Notes: a model not told the origin generated them from the letters alone. A stretch of 64,000 nucleotides of DNA from Rufibacter sp. DG15C (GCF_001577755.1 NZ_CP010776.1:2790001-2854000); one strand, 5' to 3'; shown: positions 9,091-17,967, counted from the first letter of the stretch. Translations and numbers: made by a program.

Positions 9091-9401
9091 GGGCTATTGG
9101 ATAGAATATGGAATTGATTTTTTAATCTGAATATTTAATTATCTAATATATAGCAATAAAGAGCAATAGGTAAACAGAACCCAGCAATTATCTTTAGTAA
9201 GGCATTAAGAGTGGTGTTCTGCAATTACAGAAGAACTGAAAGTGGCTTTGGTATAGCTGAAAACAGGATAGGCTAAAAATAGGGAAAGCTTCGTTTTTGG
9301 CTTGTTTTTTATAAAATAGGCCAAAAACGAAGCAATAGTAAGGCTGAGATTCAACCAAGAAGTGAAAGATTATAGTAGTGCCAAGGGCGAAGTTTCAACT
9401 A
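9091..9401. other. Gene-free intergenic region
   Basis: AT-rich spacer that should hold the promoter of the minus-strand peptidase-like gene on its left side. A degenerate PAL half (GAAAACAGGATAGGCTAAAAA-like, about 9259-9279) lies just before the full PAL copy 3. I see no gene. Confidence 0.5.
9288..9333. repeat. PAL palindrome copy 3
   Basis: Arms GCTTCGTTTTTGG and CCAAAAACGAAGC: the pairing extends outward by four bases beyond the core. It lies 3' of the small membrane protein gene at 9402-9665. Confidence 0.85.
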
Positions 9402-9665
9402 CTAAGCCATCAAGGTTTTAACCAGCGCAATGGCGGTGATGAGCAGCCAGATGGAGTTGAGCACCCAGCTGGCATGCGCTTTCTTGTTGACGGCGTAAAT
9501 GATGAGGAAAAAACAACCCAGCACGTTGAGGAGCAGGTACGTTAAAGACTGACTACTGATGAGGTTGAGTGTATTCAGGCTGAAGCCCAAGAGCGAGCAC
9601 AACGCCCCGGCCCAGCCTATGGCTTCTTTCAGGTATTTCCGTTGTAAAAAGGTGCTACTTTCCAT
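9402..9665 (-). CDS. Small membrane protein, CBU_0592-like
   Basis: An 87-residue protein with three hydrophobic segments (about residues 14-32, 40-58 and 66-85) and a short charged N terminus. It resembles the small CBU_0592-type membrane proteins whose function is unknown. The gene is divergent from the LysR-type regulator, with only 48 bp between the starts, so the two promoters must overlap. This is the classical arrangement in which a LysR regulator controls its divergent neighbour, but that is inference. No catalytic or binding motif is visible. Confidence 0.7.
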   Translation of the reverse strand: MESSTFLQRKYLKEAIGWAGALCSLLGFSLNTLNLISSQSLTYLLLNVLGCFFLIIYAVNKKAHASWVLNSIWLLITAIALVKTLMA

Positions 9666-9713
9666 ATTGCAAAGGAACGGCTGGCGGTCTTCTTAAAAAA
9701 TGCTAATCTTGGA

Positions 9714-10649
9714 TTGACTAATGCACCAACCACATCACAGAACCCCTTGGACATACAGCAGATAAAATATTTTCTGGCCCTATCGCAGGAACTGCACTTC
9801 TGGAACACCGCAGAGAAGATGTTCATCACGCAGTCTGCCTTGAGCCGACAAATCAAGGCCTTGGAGGACGAATTGGGCGTGACTTTGTTTGAACGAAGCA
9901 AGCGCAACGTGAAGCTCACCGAGGCCGGGGCTTTTCTGCGGGACCGGTGGGCGCCGTTGTTGGAGGAGATTGCCCGCACCCACCGGCAAGCCAAAAAGAT
10001 ACACGAAGGCGCCTTGGGCTCCATCACCATCGGGTACCCTGGGTCTGTGGCGTATGGGTTTCTGCCGGCGGTAGTGTCCCGCATTGCGCAGACTCTGCCA
10101 GAATTGAAAGTTGAATTGGTGGAGCCTGTAGACATCAGCTTTGAGGAGTTGCTGCTCAATTTCCAGATGGATTTGTCCTTTAGGCGAGATCCTGCCCAGA
10201 ACCCGTCGCTTACGTCCTTATGCCTTTACTCAGAACCGTTTGCCTTGATAGTGCCGCAGAATCATTGGGTGACGCAGGAGAATTTTAAGGGCCTGCAGGA
10301 CCTGCAGGAAGAGAAGTTCATCTTATCTGGCCTACACCAGAAGACGCATTACGTGAACACGCTCAAGCAGATTTTTACGGAATACAACTTTACGCCCAAC
10401 GTGCACATTGCTTCAGACTTCGGGACGATGATTCTGGGACTGGTGGCGCGTGGGCTGGGCATCTCCATCATGCCGAGTTCCTATGCGTTTGCCGCTCCGC
10501 CCAACGTGCGCTTCATCCATCTTCCGCAGAAAGTGAACCTGTACATGACATGGCGCAAAGATGATAACAGTCCCGTGCTCAAGAACGTTCTGGAACTGTC
10601 GCAACAGATAGCGCAGGAGTTCAGTCAAGGCGGTGATCCTTTGGGATAA
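9714..10649 (+). CDS. LysR family transcriptional regulator
   Basis: A 311-residue DNA-binding regulator. An N-terminal winged helix-turn-helix covers about residues 12-70 (FLALSQELHFWNTAEKMF, then SALSRQIKALEDELGVTLF and LTEAG), followed by a periplasmic-binding-like co-inducer domain (about residues 95-300). Length and order fit the LysR family. The start appears to be TTG at 9714: no ATG occurs in frame before the HTH, and a TTG at 9747 is the other option. It is divergent from a small membrane protein gene and followed by a PAL element and a bidirectional hairpin. The effector is unknown; targets may be the divergent gene or the quinone reductase-like gene 1.8 kb away. Confidence 0.88.
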   Translation: MTNAPTTSQNPLDIQQIKYFLALSQELHFWNTAEKMFITQSALSRQIKALEDELGVTLFERSKRNVKLTEAGAFLRDRWAPLLEEIARTHRQAKKIHEGALGSITIGYPGSVAYGFLPAVVSRIAQTLPELKVELVEPVDISFEELLLNFQMDLSFRRDPAQNPSLTSLCLYSEPFALIVPQNHWVTQENFKGLQDLQEEKFILSGLHQKTHYVNTLKQIFTEYNFTPNVHIASDFGTMILGLVARGLGISIMPSSYAFAAPPNVRFIHLPQKVNLYMTWRKDDNSPVLKNVLELSQQIAQEFSQGGDPLG

Positions 10650-10660
10650 GTCTGTTTTGC

Positions 10661-10697
10661 CATTTTTGACCTGTTTTCTGGAAAATACCCTAAAAAC
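10661..10697. repeat. PAL palindrome copy 4
   Basis: CTGG-centred copy with a left arm changed to CATTTTTGACC and a right arm TAAAAACG. It lies 11 bp after the LysR gene stop, between convergent genes. Confidence 0.75.
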
Positions 10698-10744
10698 GAA
10701 GCTTCTTCCTGAAGCCTGAATCCAAGCTGGTCCTTATTAAACAG

Positions 10745-10794
10745 CAAATGCCCCAGCACTGAATCCATGATAGAATTCTACGCTGGGGCATTTG
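10745..10794. terminator. Bidirectional hairpin between convergent genes
   Basis: A 13-bp perfect stem (CAAATGCCCCAGC at 10745-10757, its complement at 10782-10794) with a 24-nt loop. T-runs are weak, but the position between two gene ends supports a terminator. Confidence 0.6.
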
Positions 10795-10832
10795 GTGTTA
10801 ATTGTGATTTGGGTTTGTAGGAATTAGGATGC

Positions 10833-11213
10833 TTAATTGCTGTTCCAGATGTCTTTCTGCATTTTCCAGTGGTCGTTTTCGCGCTTCCAGACCGCCATGT
10901 ATTTACCGGTGTCTATGGGGTTGCTACCAGCGCCCTGCAAGGTATAGGTACCCAGCTCAATGGCGGTTAGCTCCAGTTGTTCTACCTCCACAGTTTCTAA
11001 CGTCATATGGGTAACGCCGTTGTCCCGGGCATTTTGCCAGAACTTACCAATGGCTTCCCGGCCTTGGATGACCTCGCTTCCGGCGGGCATGAGCAGCGCC
11101 GTGATAGTGTACAGGTTGGCCACGCCGGCGGTATCACCTTGGTTAAAGGAGGTGACAAAAGTTTGATTTAGGCTTTTGATGTCATCCGTAATGTCTGTGC
11201 TGAGTGCTTCCAT
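10833..11213 (-). CDS. SnoaL/DUF4440-like NTF2-fold protein
   Basis: A 126-residue soluble protein of the NTF2-like superfamily, close to the DUF4440/SgcJ group. Visible features are the N-terminal helix with FNQGDTAGVANLYT, the VIQGREAIGKFW segment after the first strand, and the final strands with YMAVWKREN and DHWKMQKDIWN, a common ending of this family. No signal peptide is present. Members include small-molecule isomerases or binding proteins, but most are uncharacterised, so no reaction can be assigned. It is transcribed alone on the minus strand. Confidence 0.8.
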   Translation of the reverse strand: MEALSTDITDDIKSLNQTFVTSFNQGDTAGVANLYTITALLMPAGSEVIQGREAIGKFWQNARDNGVTHMTLETVEVEQLELTAIELGTYTLQGAGSNPIDTGKYMAVWKRENDHWKMQKDIWNSN

Positions 11214-11418
11214 GGGAGGGTAGAGAATAAGTGGGAAATACGTGTACGCCAGTTGTTCAAGAACCCTGGAGACAACATAATTAAGACTGTCTGCCAGGTC
11301 CTTCGCCGAGGTGCCTGATTACCTTTCTGTTTTGCTTTGTACTCCTGATGAGCTCATGGTATTACGAACAATATAGCATCTGGATGGGAAGATGACAAAC
11401 GCACGCAAAAGGACTTCC

Positions 11419-11456
11419 CGTTTTTGGCCTATTTCCTGATAAACAAGCCAAAAACG
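11419..11456. repeat. PAL palindrome copy 5
   Basis: Arms CGTTTTTGG and CCAAAAACG with a CTGA centre. It lies 49 bp 3' of the minus-strand QorB-like gene. Confidence 0.85.
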
Positions 11457-11504
11457 AGAGGCACCTTATAAATGAGGAGACTTCCTTTCTGGGAACACGT
11501 CGAT

Positions 11505-12359
11505 CTAACTATTTCTCAGCGCCTCGGCCACGGTAACGGATAGGGGCGTTGTAGGCCGACCAATGAGCTTTGAAAGCTGGTGGCTGTCATCAAACAAATC
11601 TCCCTGTGAGGCCGAGATGTCCCAGCCGGCAATGGACTGCGCCAAGCCCTCGGGTAAGCCAAAGTCTGCCAGCGCTTGGGCATATTCTTCTTTTGAGAGG
11701 TTTTTATACGGGATAGTTTTGCCTGTCTGCCGCGAAATCTCAGCGGCCAAGTCTTGTAGGGTGTAGGCTTCATCGCCAGCTAGTTCATAGACCTTGCCTT
11801 CGTGGCCTTTGGTGGTGAGCACTACGGCGGCGGCCTCGGCAAAGTCGGCGCGGGCGGCAGAGGAGATCTTGCCCTCGCCGGCACTGCCAATGAAGGCGCC
11901 TCCAGCCAAAGCCCCACCAATAGAACCGGTGTAATTCTCAGTGTACCAGCCGTTGCGTAGAATGGTGTGCGGAATGCCGGATTCTTTCAAGGCTTCTTCG
12001 GTGGAGCGGTGCTCGCCGGCCAGGCTAAGGGTAGAAGTGTCTGCGTGCAAGAGGCTGGTGTACACAATCCATTTCACGCCCGCATTCTTGGCGGAGGCAA
12101 TCACATTTTGGTGCTGGGCCGCACGCTTGCCTACTTCACTGCCCGAGATGAGCAAGAGCGTGTCAATGCCCTGCAACGCGCTGTTCAAGGTGTCGGGCTT
12201 TTCGTAGTCGGCAAGGCGCGTTTCAATACCTAGGTCAGCGGCTTTCTCTGGAGAGCGCACCAGCCCGATGAGGGTATCTGTGGTTCCTTTTTCTTTTAGT
12301 TTCTGGATGACCAAACGGCCTAGATGACCAGTGGCTCCGGTAATGGCTATTCTCTTCAT
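11505..12359 (-). CDS. NmrA-like SDR, probable NAD(P)H:quinone oxidoreductase QorB type
   Basis: A 284-residue cytosolic atypical short-chain dehydrogenase. The N-terminal Rossmann motif GATGHLG is at residues 8-14 and VRSPEKAADLG follows the second strand. The classical YxxxK is absent, as is usual in the NmrA/QorB branch. The segments YTSLLHAD, HTILRNGWYTEN and YELAGDEAYTLQDLA closely follow the order seen in E. coli QorB (YtfG), which reduces quinones with NADPH. Substrate is inferred from the family. The gene stands alone with a PAL element downstream. Confidence 0.82.
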   Translation of the reverse strand: MKRIAITGATGHLGRLVIQKLKEKGTTDTLIGLVRSPEKAADLGIETRLADYEKPDTLNSALQGIDTLLLISGSEVGKRAAQHQNVIASAKNAGVKWIVYTSLLHADTSTLSLAGEHRSTEEALKESGIPHTILRNGWYTENYTGSIGGALAGGAFIGSAGEGKISSAARADFAEAAAVVLTTKGHEGKVYELAGDEAYTLQDLAAEISRQTGKTIPYKNLSKEEYAQALADFGLPEGLAQSIAGWDISASQGDLFDDSHQLSKLIGRPTTPLSVTVAEALRNS

Positions 12360-12458
12360 AGTGTTGTGGTTAAGTCTACTTGTGCTATACGAGAAGAGAA
12401 GAAATGGCTCCGCGAGAAAGATGAAAGGGATGCAGAGAATGAACTAAAGCGAAGTCAA

Positions 12459-12500
12459 CCCATTTTTGGCTTGTTTTCAGGAAAGGAGGTCAAAAATGGG
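12459..12500. repeat. PAL palindrome copy 6
   Basis: Outer arms CCCATTTTT and AAAAATGGG show a paired change (G-C to A-T) relative to the common CGTTTTT form. It abuts the stop codon of the minus-strand gene at 12503 by two bases. Confidence 0.85.
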
Positions 12501-12502
12501 TA

Positions 12503-13171
12503 TCAGCCCCTAAGGTATTCCACTAAAATAAAGATGGCGTAAATCCAGCTGTTGTAAACTAGCGTGTAGACCAAGCCATAGCCAATGCTTGCCGTAAGGC
12601 GCCCTCTGGTTTGATGACTGTGCCTGAAAACTAGCCGTAGCGCCCTGAAGAATATCCAGTACAGCATAGCCATGAAGGCAAAGAGGGCCACCAGCAGGAT
12701 TTCGCCAAAAAGCCACAGGGCTATGCTCAGCGCCAGGGCTACGGCTAACCAAACCACTATTCCCACCAAGACTCCTACGCAACCTTCATCACCGCCTAGG
12801 TCACCAACGTCAAAGCTATTGCTACTAGAGGAGTCGCTTGATTTGCCAGGGAAAGAAGGCATGAAATCTCCCATGCTGAGCCAACTACCACCAGATGATC
12901 CGTCTTTGTTCTTCTTTCTGAATGGAATTTTATCTGTGACTTGGCCTAACGTGTCTTTCAATTTGACGCCGCCATACAGGCCTATGCTTACAAAGGCAGA
13001 AAACACAACAGACAGAATGCTAGTGGACAGCAGAGAATTCTGGAAGAATGTATGCTCCCGCCCCAGACCAAACAAATACACGCCTATCACGGTCAGACCC
13101 AAAACCAAGAGAGTAAGAGAGAAGACGGTAGTAGAGTTGAGTAAGTACCGAGAGAGTGGTTTCTGTGACAT
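12503..13171 (-). CDS. Integral membrane protein of unknown function
   Basis: A 222-residue protein that I do not recognise. Two N-terminal hydrophobic segments (about residues 12-34 and 47-68) are followed by a soluble linker rich in Gly and Ser (about 84-125, including SSDSSSSNSF) and three more hydrophobic segments (about 131-150, 153-176 and 197-219). A short basic stretch lies between the third and last parts. It has no recognisable enzymatic motif. It is divergent from the cbb3 gene cluster, with a PAL copy in the shared upstream region, and may or may not be related to it. Confidence 0.6.
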   Translation of the reverse strand: MSQKPLSRYLLNSTTVFSLTLLVLGLTVIGVYLFGLGREHTFFQNSLLSTSILSVVFSAFVSIGLYGGVKLKDTLGQVTDKIPFRKKNKDGSSGGSWLSMGDFMPSFPGKSSDSSSSNSFDVGDLGGDEGCVGVLVGIVVWLAVALALSIALWLFGEILLVALFAFMAMLYWIFFRALRLVFRHSHQTRGRLTASIGYGLVYTLVYNSWIYAIFILVEYLRG

Positions 13172-13200
13172 AAGGCGTGATGAAAAAAAGCAGAGGCCGC

Positions 13201-13238
13201 CGATTTTGGTTTGATTTCTGGAAAATAGGCTAAAAACG
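13201..13238. repeat. PAL palindrome copy 7 (in a divergent region)
   Basis: CTGG-centred copy, CGATTTTGG left arm and TAAAAACG right arm. It is one of the few copies lying upstream of both flanking genes rather than 3' of one. Confidence 0.75.
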
Positions 13239-13478
13239 AAAGCGCCGCAACTTGAGACAAAAGCTTTCTAGCCGTAAGTAAGCGCTTGGATCATTTTTGC
13301 CTTACTGCCTCCCTTTGACATCAATCACCCCCTAAACTGACTTCTGTCATCTTTTCTGAGGCGCCTTCTCAAGACCTTTGTAACAACTCAAAGAGAAAGG
13401 TAAGCGCTGTTCCTCTCATTTCACTTCTTCAGCGCCGGGCCAGCCTCCAAGAGGGTACAACATAACCCAGGAAACGCT

Positions 13479-13703
13479 ATGAACATCATCTACTTACTTA
13501 TCTGCATCAGCCTCATCATGGCGATCCTATTTTTAAGTGCGTTCCTGACCGCTGTGCGCAGTGGCCAATATGAGGATGACTACACCCCTTCGGTGAGAAT
13601 CCTGTTTGACAACGAGTTGACGCACGCGCCTACCCAAAACTCTACTAAATCCCTTACTATTTCTACTTCTAAACCTATGGAGGACACCGCACATGTTAGC
13701 TGA
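13479..13703 (+). CDS. ccoS: cbb3 oxidase maturation protein CcoS
   Basis: A 74-residue small membrane protein with one N-terminal helix (about residues 3-25) and the CcoS signature AVRSGQYEDDYTP followed by RILFDNE. CcoS is needed for heme/copper cofactor insertion into cbb3-type oxidase. The C-terminal 25 or so residues are an extra Thr/Ser-rich tail compared with typical 50-60 residue CcoS. Its last 11 bases overlap the start of ccoNO, which implies translational coupling. The gene ccoI, a copper ATPase often upstream of ccoS, is not here. Confidence 0.9.
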   Translation: MNIIYLLICISLIMAILFLSAFLTAVRSGQYEDDYTPSVRILFDNELTHAPTQNSTKSLTISTSKPMEDTAHVS

Positions 13704-15876
13704 GGTTCTAAAAACACCCGGGCAGACGGTCAAAGACACCGTCAAAACCGTGGAAACTTTCTACTATGACAACAAGATTGTCAGAGACTTTACCTATGCC
13801 ACCCTGTTCTGGGGGATAGCCGGCATGCTCATTGGGGTGATCATTGCGTTCCAGTTGGCGCGCCCCGAAATGAACATGGGCACCGAGTATACCACCTTCG
13901 GGCGGGTACGGCCTTTGCACACCAATGCCGTGATTTTTGCCTTTGTGGGCAACGGCATTTTCATGGGCGTGTACTACTCGTTGCAACGTCTTTGTAAGGC
14001 GCGCATGTACTCAGACGTGTTGAGCAGAATCCACTTCTGGGGCTGGCAGCTGATTATCCTTTCGGCGGTGATCACGCTTCCGTTGGGCTACACTACTTCT
14101 AAAGAGTACGCCGAGCTGGAGTGGCCCATTGACATTGCCATTACCTTGATCTGGGTGGTATTTGGCTGGAACATGTTTAGCACCATCATCAAACGCCGCG
14201 AGCGCCACATGTACGTGGGTATCTGGTTCTACATTGCCACCTTCCTGACGGTAGCGGTATTGCACATTGTCAACTCCTATGAGATTCCGGTAACGTTCAT
14301 GAAGTCGTATTCTGGCTACGCCGGGGTGCAGGATGCGCTGGTACAGTGGTGGTATGGCCACAACGCAGTCGCATTCTTCCTGACTACGCCATACCTGGGC
14401 ATGATGTACTACTTCCTGCCTAAGGCGGCGAATAGACCGGTTTACTCTTATAGACTGTCTATCATCCACTTCTGGTCTTTGATTTTCATCTACATCTGGG
14501 CCGGTCCTCACCACTTGTTGTACACCGCGTTGCCAGACTGGGCGCAGTCTTTAGGAGTGGTGTTCTCTGTGATGCTGATTGCGCCAAGCTGGGGTGGTAT
14601 GATCAACGGTCTCTTAACGCTAAGAGGCGCTTGGGATAAAGTACGCACAGAGCCGGTGCTTAAGTTCATGGTGGTGGCAATCACCGCCTATGGTATGGCC
14701 ACCTTTGAAGGACCGCTGTTGTCTTTGAAAAACGTGAATGCCATTGCCCACTTTACTGACTGGATAGTAGCACACGTACACGTAGGCGCCCTGGGCTGGA
14801 ACGGCTTCCTAACCTTCGGGATTATCTATTGGTTGTTGCCACGCATCTTCAGAACAGAATTATATTCTAAGAAACTGGCCAACTGGCACTTTTGGTTAGG
14901 CACGCTGGGTATCCTGTTCTATGCCATCCCTATGTACTGGGCAGGTTTCACCCAAGGCTTAATGTGGAAACAGTTCACCAATGAAGGCCTCTTGCAGTAC
15001 TCTAACTTCTTAGAGACCGTCTTGCAGATTGTGCCTATGTACTACCTGCGTGGAATTGGTGGCGTGTTGTACCTGAGTGGCGTGTTTGTGATGTTGTACA
15101 ACGTCATCAAGACTGTGAAGAGCGGCAACCTGCTTGCCAATGAAGAAGCCCAGGCCGCTCCGTTAATGGCCGCCGAGGTGATTACTACCCCAGGTCAACA
15201 CAAAGGCCATTGGCACAGAATCATTGAGCGCCGTCCGGTACAAATGGCCGTTTGGGCTACGGTGGCCATCGCGATTGGTGGTATTGTAGAGATGGTGCCT
15301 ACGTTCCTGGTAGAATCTAACGTGCCTACCATTGACTCTGTGAAACCTTACACCTCATTGGAGTTGCAAGGGCGTGACGTGTACATCAAAGAGGGTTGTG
15401 TGAACTGCCATACACAAATGGTGAGACCGTTCCGTTCTGAGACCGAGCGCTACGGAGAATACTCTAAGGCCGGCGAGTTTGTCTATGACCGTCCGTTCCT
15501 GTGGGGTTCTAAGCGGACGGGTCCAGACTTGCATAGAATTGGCGGTAAGTACCCAGACTCTTGGCACTATAACCACATGCTGGATCCAACCTCTATGTCG
15601 CCGGGTTCTATCATGCCTGTCTATCCTTGGTTGCTAGAGAAAGACCTGGACATCTCAGACACCAAAGCCAAGATAGAGGCCATGCAGAAAATGGGTGTAC
15701 CGTATGAGTCCGGCTACGCCGATAGAGCCAACGAGGACCTCATGAAACAGGCCCGCGCCATTAGTGCCGGTCTGCGCAAGGAAAACATTGAGGTGAAACC
15801 TGAGAAGGAGATCATCGCCCTCATTGCCTACCTGCAACGCCTGGGTACTGACATTAAAGTGCAAGAAGAAAAATAG
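13693..15876 (+). CDS. ccoNO: cbb3-type cytochrome c oxidase, fused subunits I and II (CcoN-CcoO)
   Basis: A 727-residue fusion of the catalytic heme-copper subunit and the mono-heme c subunit of the high-affinity terminal oxidase, which reduces O2 and pumps protons in the inner membrane. The first 480 or so residues are CcoN with 12 or so helices and heme/CuB histidine segments (RPLHTNAV, WWYGHNAVAFF, PHHLLYTALPDW, HVHVGALGWNGF). A linker and one helix (about 515-535) lead to the CcoO part with the heme c motif CVNCH followed by TQMVRPFRSE near residues 572-588, and RTGPDLHRIGG later. Fused CcoNO is known in Bacteroidota. It is coupled to ccoS upstream; a 110-bp repeat-bearing gap separates it from ccoQ. 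Confidence 0.95.
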   Translation: MLAEVLKTPGQTVKDTVKTVETFYYDNKIVRDFTYATLFWGIAGMLIGVIIAFQLARPEMNMGTEYTTFGRVRPLHTNAVIFAFVGNGIFMGVYYSLQRLCKARMYSDVLSRIHFWGWQLIILSAVITLPLGYTTSKEYAELEWPIDIAITLIWVVFGWNMFSTIIKRRERHMYVGIWFYIATFLTVAVLHIVNSYEIPVTFMKSYSGYAGVQDALVQWWYGHNAVAFFLTTPYLGMMYYFLPKAANRPVYSYRLSIIHFWSLIFIYIWAGPHHLLYTALPDWAQSLGVVFSVMLIAPSWGGMINGLLTLRGAWDKVRTEPVLKFMVVAITAYGMATFEGPLLSLKNVNAIAHFTDWIVAHVHVGALGWNGFLTFGIIYWLLPRIFRTELYSKKLANWHFWLGTLGILFYAIPMYWAGFTQGLMWKQFTNEGLLQYSNFLETVLQIVPMYYLRGIGGVLYLSGVFVMLYNVIKTVKSGNLLANEEAQAAPLMAAEVITTPGQHKGHWHRIIERRPVQMAVWATVAIAIGGIVEMVPTFLVESNVPTIDSVKPYTSLELQGRDVYIKEGCVNCHTQMVRPFRSETERYGEYSKAGEFVYDRPFLWGSKRTGPDLHRIGGKYPDSWHYNHMLDPTSMSPGSIMPVYPWLLEKDLDISDTKAKIEAMQKMGVPYESGYADRANEDLMKQARAISAGLRKENIEVKPEKEIIALIAYLQRLGTDIKVQEEK

Positions 15877-15975
15877 ACATAAGACACAAGATTCAAGACA
15901 CAAGACAGAGACATTTCATTTTCTATATCATAAGAAAAAAGTCTTACATCTTGGGTCTTGCGTCCTGAGTCTCAA
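15877..15975. repeat. Degenerate CAAGACACAAGA-type intergenic repeat
   Basis: The spacer contains several variants of a short unit (AAGACACAAGATTCAAGACA) followed by the opposite-strand form (CTTACATCTTGGGTCTTGCG), so the two halves form an imperfect inverted repeat. A similar block lies at 19711-19760. The type is common in Bacteroidota intergenic DNA, to my knowledge. Confidence 0.6.
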
Positions 15976-15986
15976 AAAATAGAGCC

Positions 15987-16184
15987 ATGTATAAGAACAT
16001 ACTTCAATCCATAGCCGGCATAGAGATTTATCCTATCATCTCCTTTATCATCTTCTTCGCCTTTTTCATTGGGCTGTTAGGATATGTGCTGGTAGTCAAC
16101 AGAGACCATGTGCGCGCCATGAAGGCCATGCCCCTGCAAAACGAAAACGGATTCAACGCTTTAGAAACAGAACTACGGTCATGA
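15987..16184 (+). CDS. ccoQ: CcoQ/FixQ-like cbb3 oxidase subunit
   Basis: A 65-residue single-helix protein. One membrane segment covers about residues 16-38 and is followed by VVNRDHVRAM, a charged stretch like that of FixQ/CcoQ subunits that stabilise the oxidase. The assignment rests on size, topology and position between ccoNO and ccoP rather than on strong sequence motifs. Its stop overlaps the start of ccoP (ATGA), which suggests translational coupling. Confidence 0.8.
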   Translation: MYKNILQSIAGIEIYPIISFIIFFAFFIGLLGYVLVVNRDHVRAMKAMPLQNENGFNALETELRS

Positions 16185-17392
16185 GACGCCTAACCAGAAT
16201 ATGTTGGCTGGCTGCTTTACTAAGCGCCAATACCTTGTGGCAACCTGCCCAGGCGCAGGACGCCGTTAAAGGGAAAGCCGTTTTTGATACCAACTGCGCC
16301 GTCTGCCACAGCGTCACAGAACAAGTGGTAGGCCCCGCGCTCAAAGACGTGCACAAACGCCGCGATGAGAAGTGGATCACCAGCTTCGTGAAGAATTCCA
16401 CCAAGATGGTCTCTTCTGGAGACAAGCAAGCGGTGGAAGTGTTTGAGAAGTTCGGGAAAGTGCCCATGACCTCTTTTGAAAGCACCCTGTCTGAAGGCGA
16501 CATCAAAGACGTCATTGCCTATGTGAAGGCAGAAAGTGAACCCCCCGCAGTAGCCGAAGTTCCTAAAACTGAGGTGACCAAAGGCGATGATTCTACCAAG
16601 GAACCAGTTGCCACCCCAGCTTTCAGCCTGAAGGACATGCCCGCCACTACTTTGGTGCTGCTTTGTTTGGTAGCCTTCTTGTTGTTGATTGTGATGACCG
16701 TTTTGATTGTCACTTTCTTCCAGGCATTGCCCATCCTGAGCCACTTGTATGAGCGCCCGGCCTTGCGCAACACGACCATGGCGCGTGTCATTGCCCTCTT
16801 ACGCGGTGATACCACCACGCTAGTTGGCCAGCACAAGGACATCTTGATGGAAGACCATTCTTATGACGGTATCCATGAATTTGACAACGACCTGCCACCT
16901 TGGTGGAAGTACATGTTCTACGCTACCATCGTGTTTGGGGTAGTGTACCTCTTAAACTACCACGTGCTAGGCAGTGGCCAATTACAAGACGCAGAATACC
17001 AAGCCGAGGTACAGCAAGCGTCCCTCTTGAATCCTGCCAGCAGTGAAGGCAACGCCAATGAGGTCACCAACTTCACGGCCCTGAAAGACGCTCCGCAGCT
17101 AGAGGCTGGTAAAGCCACTTTCATTCAGAACTGTGCGGCTTGTCATGGTCAGGAAGGCCAGGGAACCGTTGGGCCTAACCTCACAGATGAGTTCTGGCTG
17201 CACGGCGGCGATGTGAATGCCGTTTACAAAACCGTGAAATACGGCGTGACCAGCAAAGGCATGGTGGCTTGGCAGAAAAAGCTAAGCGATAACCAGATCT
17301 TAGAAGTATCTAGCTACATTTTAAGTATTCAAGGCACCAAGCCTGCCAATGCCAAGGCTCCGCAAGGAGAGAAGGTAGAGGCGAAGAAATAA
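16181..17392 (+). CDS. ccoP: cbb3 oxidase subunit III (CcoP) with an extra N-terminal cytochrome c domain
   Basis: A 403-residue protein with unusual order. A signal peptide (residues 1-25) precedes a class I cytochrome c domain with CAVCH at residues 39-43 and a likely Met ligand in KVPMTSF. An acidic/Pro linker leads to a transmembrane helix (about 154-180), the CcoP N-terminal motif DGIHEFDNDLPPWW (near 228-241), a second helix (about 245-262), and a C-terminal cytochrome c domain with CAACH at 318-322. Standard CcoP is about 300 residues, with both hemes c after the membrane anchor. Here one heme domain is moved to the front, so the protein has two hemes in a different layout. The extra domain probably delivers electrons from a periplasmic donor (inference). 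Confidence 0.9.
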   Translation: MRRLTRICWLAALLSANTLWQPAQAQDAVKGKAVFDTNCAVCHSVTEQVVGPALKDVHKRRDEKWITSFVKNSTKMVSSGDKQAVEVFEKFGKVPMTSFESTLSEGDIKDVIAYVKAESEPPAVAEVPKTEVTKGDDSTKEPVATPAFSLKDMPATTLVLLCLVAFLLLIVMTVLIVTFFQALPILSHLYERPALRNTTMARVIALLRGDTTTLVGQHKDILMEDHSYDGIHEFDNDLPPWWKYMFYATIVFGVVYLLNYHVLGSGQLQDAEYQAEVQQASLLNPASSEGNANEVTNFTALKDAPQLEAGKATFIQNCAACHGQEGQGTVGPNLTDEFWLHGGDVNAVYKTVKYGVTSKGMVAWQKKLSDNQILEVSSYILSIQGTKPANAKAPQGEKVEAKK

Positions 17393-17412
17393 GTTTAGTT
17401 TTTAGTTTGTGA

Positions 17413-17445
17413 AAAGCCTTTCCTGCTACAGGAAGGGCTTTTTTT
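17413..17445 (+). terminator. Intrinsic terminator after ccoP
   Basis: A 12-bp stem (17413-17424 with 17430-17441, one G-U pair) followed by seven or eight T residues, 20 bp after the ccoP stop. Confidence 0.85.
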
Positions 17446-17462
17446 ATAAGTATGATTGAATG

Positions 17463-17500
17463 CGTTTTTGGCTTGTTTTCTGGGAAATAGGCTTAAAACG
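17463..17500. repeat. PAL palindrome copy 8
   Basis: CTGG-centred copy downstream of the ccoP terminator. It forms the left bracket of the 17537-17967 dispersed repeat. Confidence 0.85.
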
Positions 17501-17536
17501 ATTCTCTGTTTAAGCCTTGATTAGGAAAGGAGCTTC

Positions 17537-17967
17537 TTTGTCCCCCTTTGAAGGGGGTAGGGGGATGACTTGCTATATCTGATTATTACCTTCCGCCTCT
17601 GCCTCCCAAACTCATCACTACCAATTTCATTTTCCCTTACTTTCTACCCGCGTCTGTCACTTTTCTCCTTGATGCTCAACCTAACCAAAAGAATCAAGAA
17701 CCACCGAACTCGCTGCCGCTCAGACAGGCGGTGGTTCAGTTTTGTGCACCTGGCCAATGTGATTCGTTTCATGGCGGGCTTACGCCATTGCTGATTGATA
17801 CGCTACTGCCTGCTCCCTGCCTATGCTCCGGGCGCACAGCCAGGGCTGCCCTGCGCAAGGTCGGTCGGCGAGCGGACTGCTGTTGGAGACGCAGGAATGC
17901 GTTTTGCGCTGGCGCGGAGATTTTTGTTGTAGAGACAACGGCACTGCCTTGTCCCTAGCGTGCATCG
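17537..17967. repeat. Dispersed intergenic repeat, copy A
   Basis: Two blocks are shared almost exactly with 24819-25330. The first is a hairpin-forming segment around CCCCCTTTGAAGGGGG (17541-17557 area). The second holds TGTCACTTTTCTCCTTGATG, CCAAAAGAATCAAGAA, CTCGCTGCCGCTCAGACAG, GGGCGCACAGCCAGGGCTGC and CACTGCCTTGTC in the same order. Reading frames are not preserved between copies, so the short open frames here are not genes. It lies between PAL copies 8 and 9. Confidence 0.8.

Noticed and set aside
17570-17958. Short open frames in dispersed repeat copy A
   Set aside because: Frames change along the block and do not match copy B.
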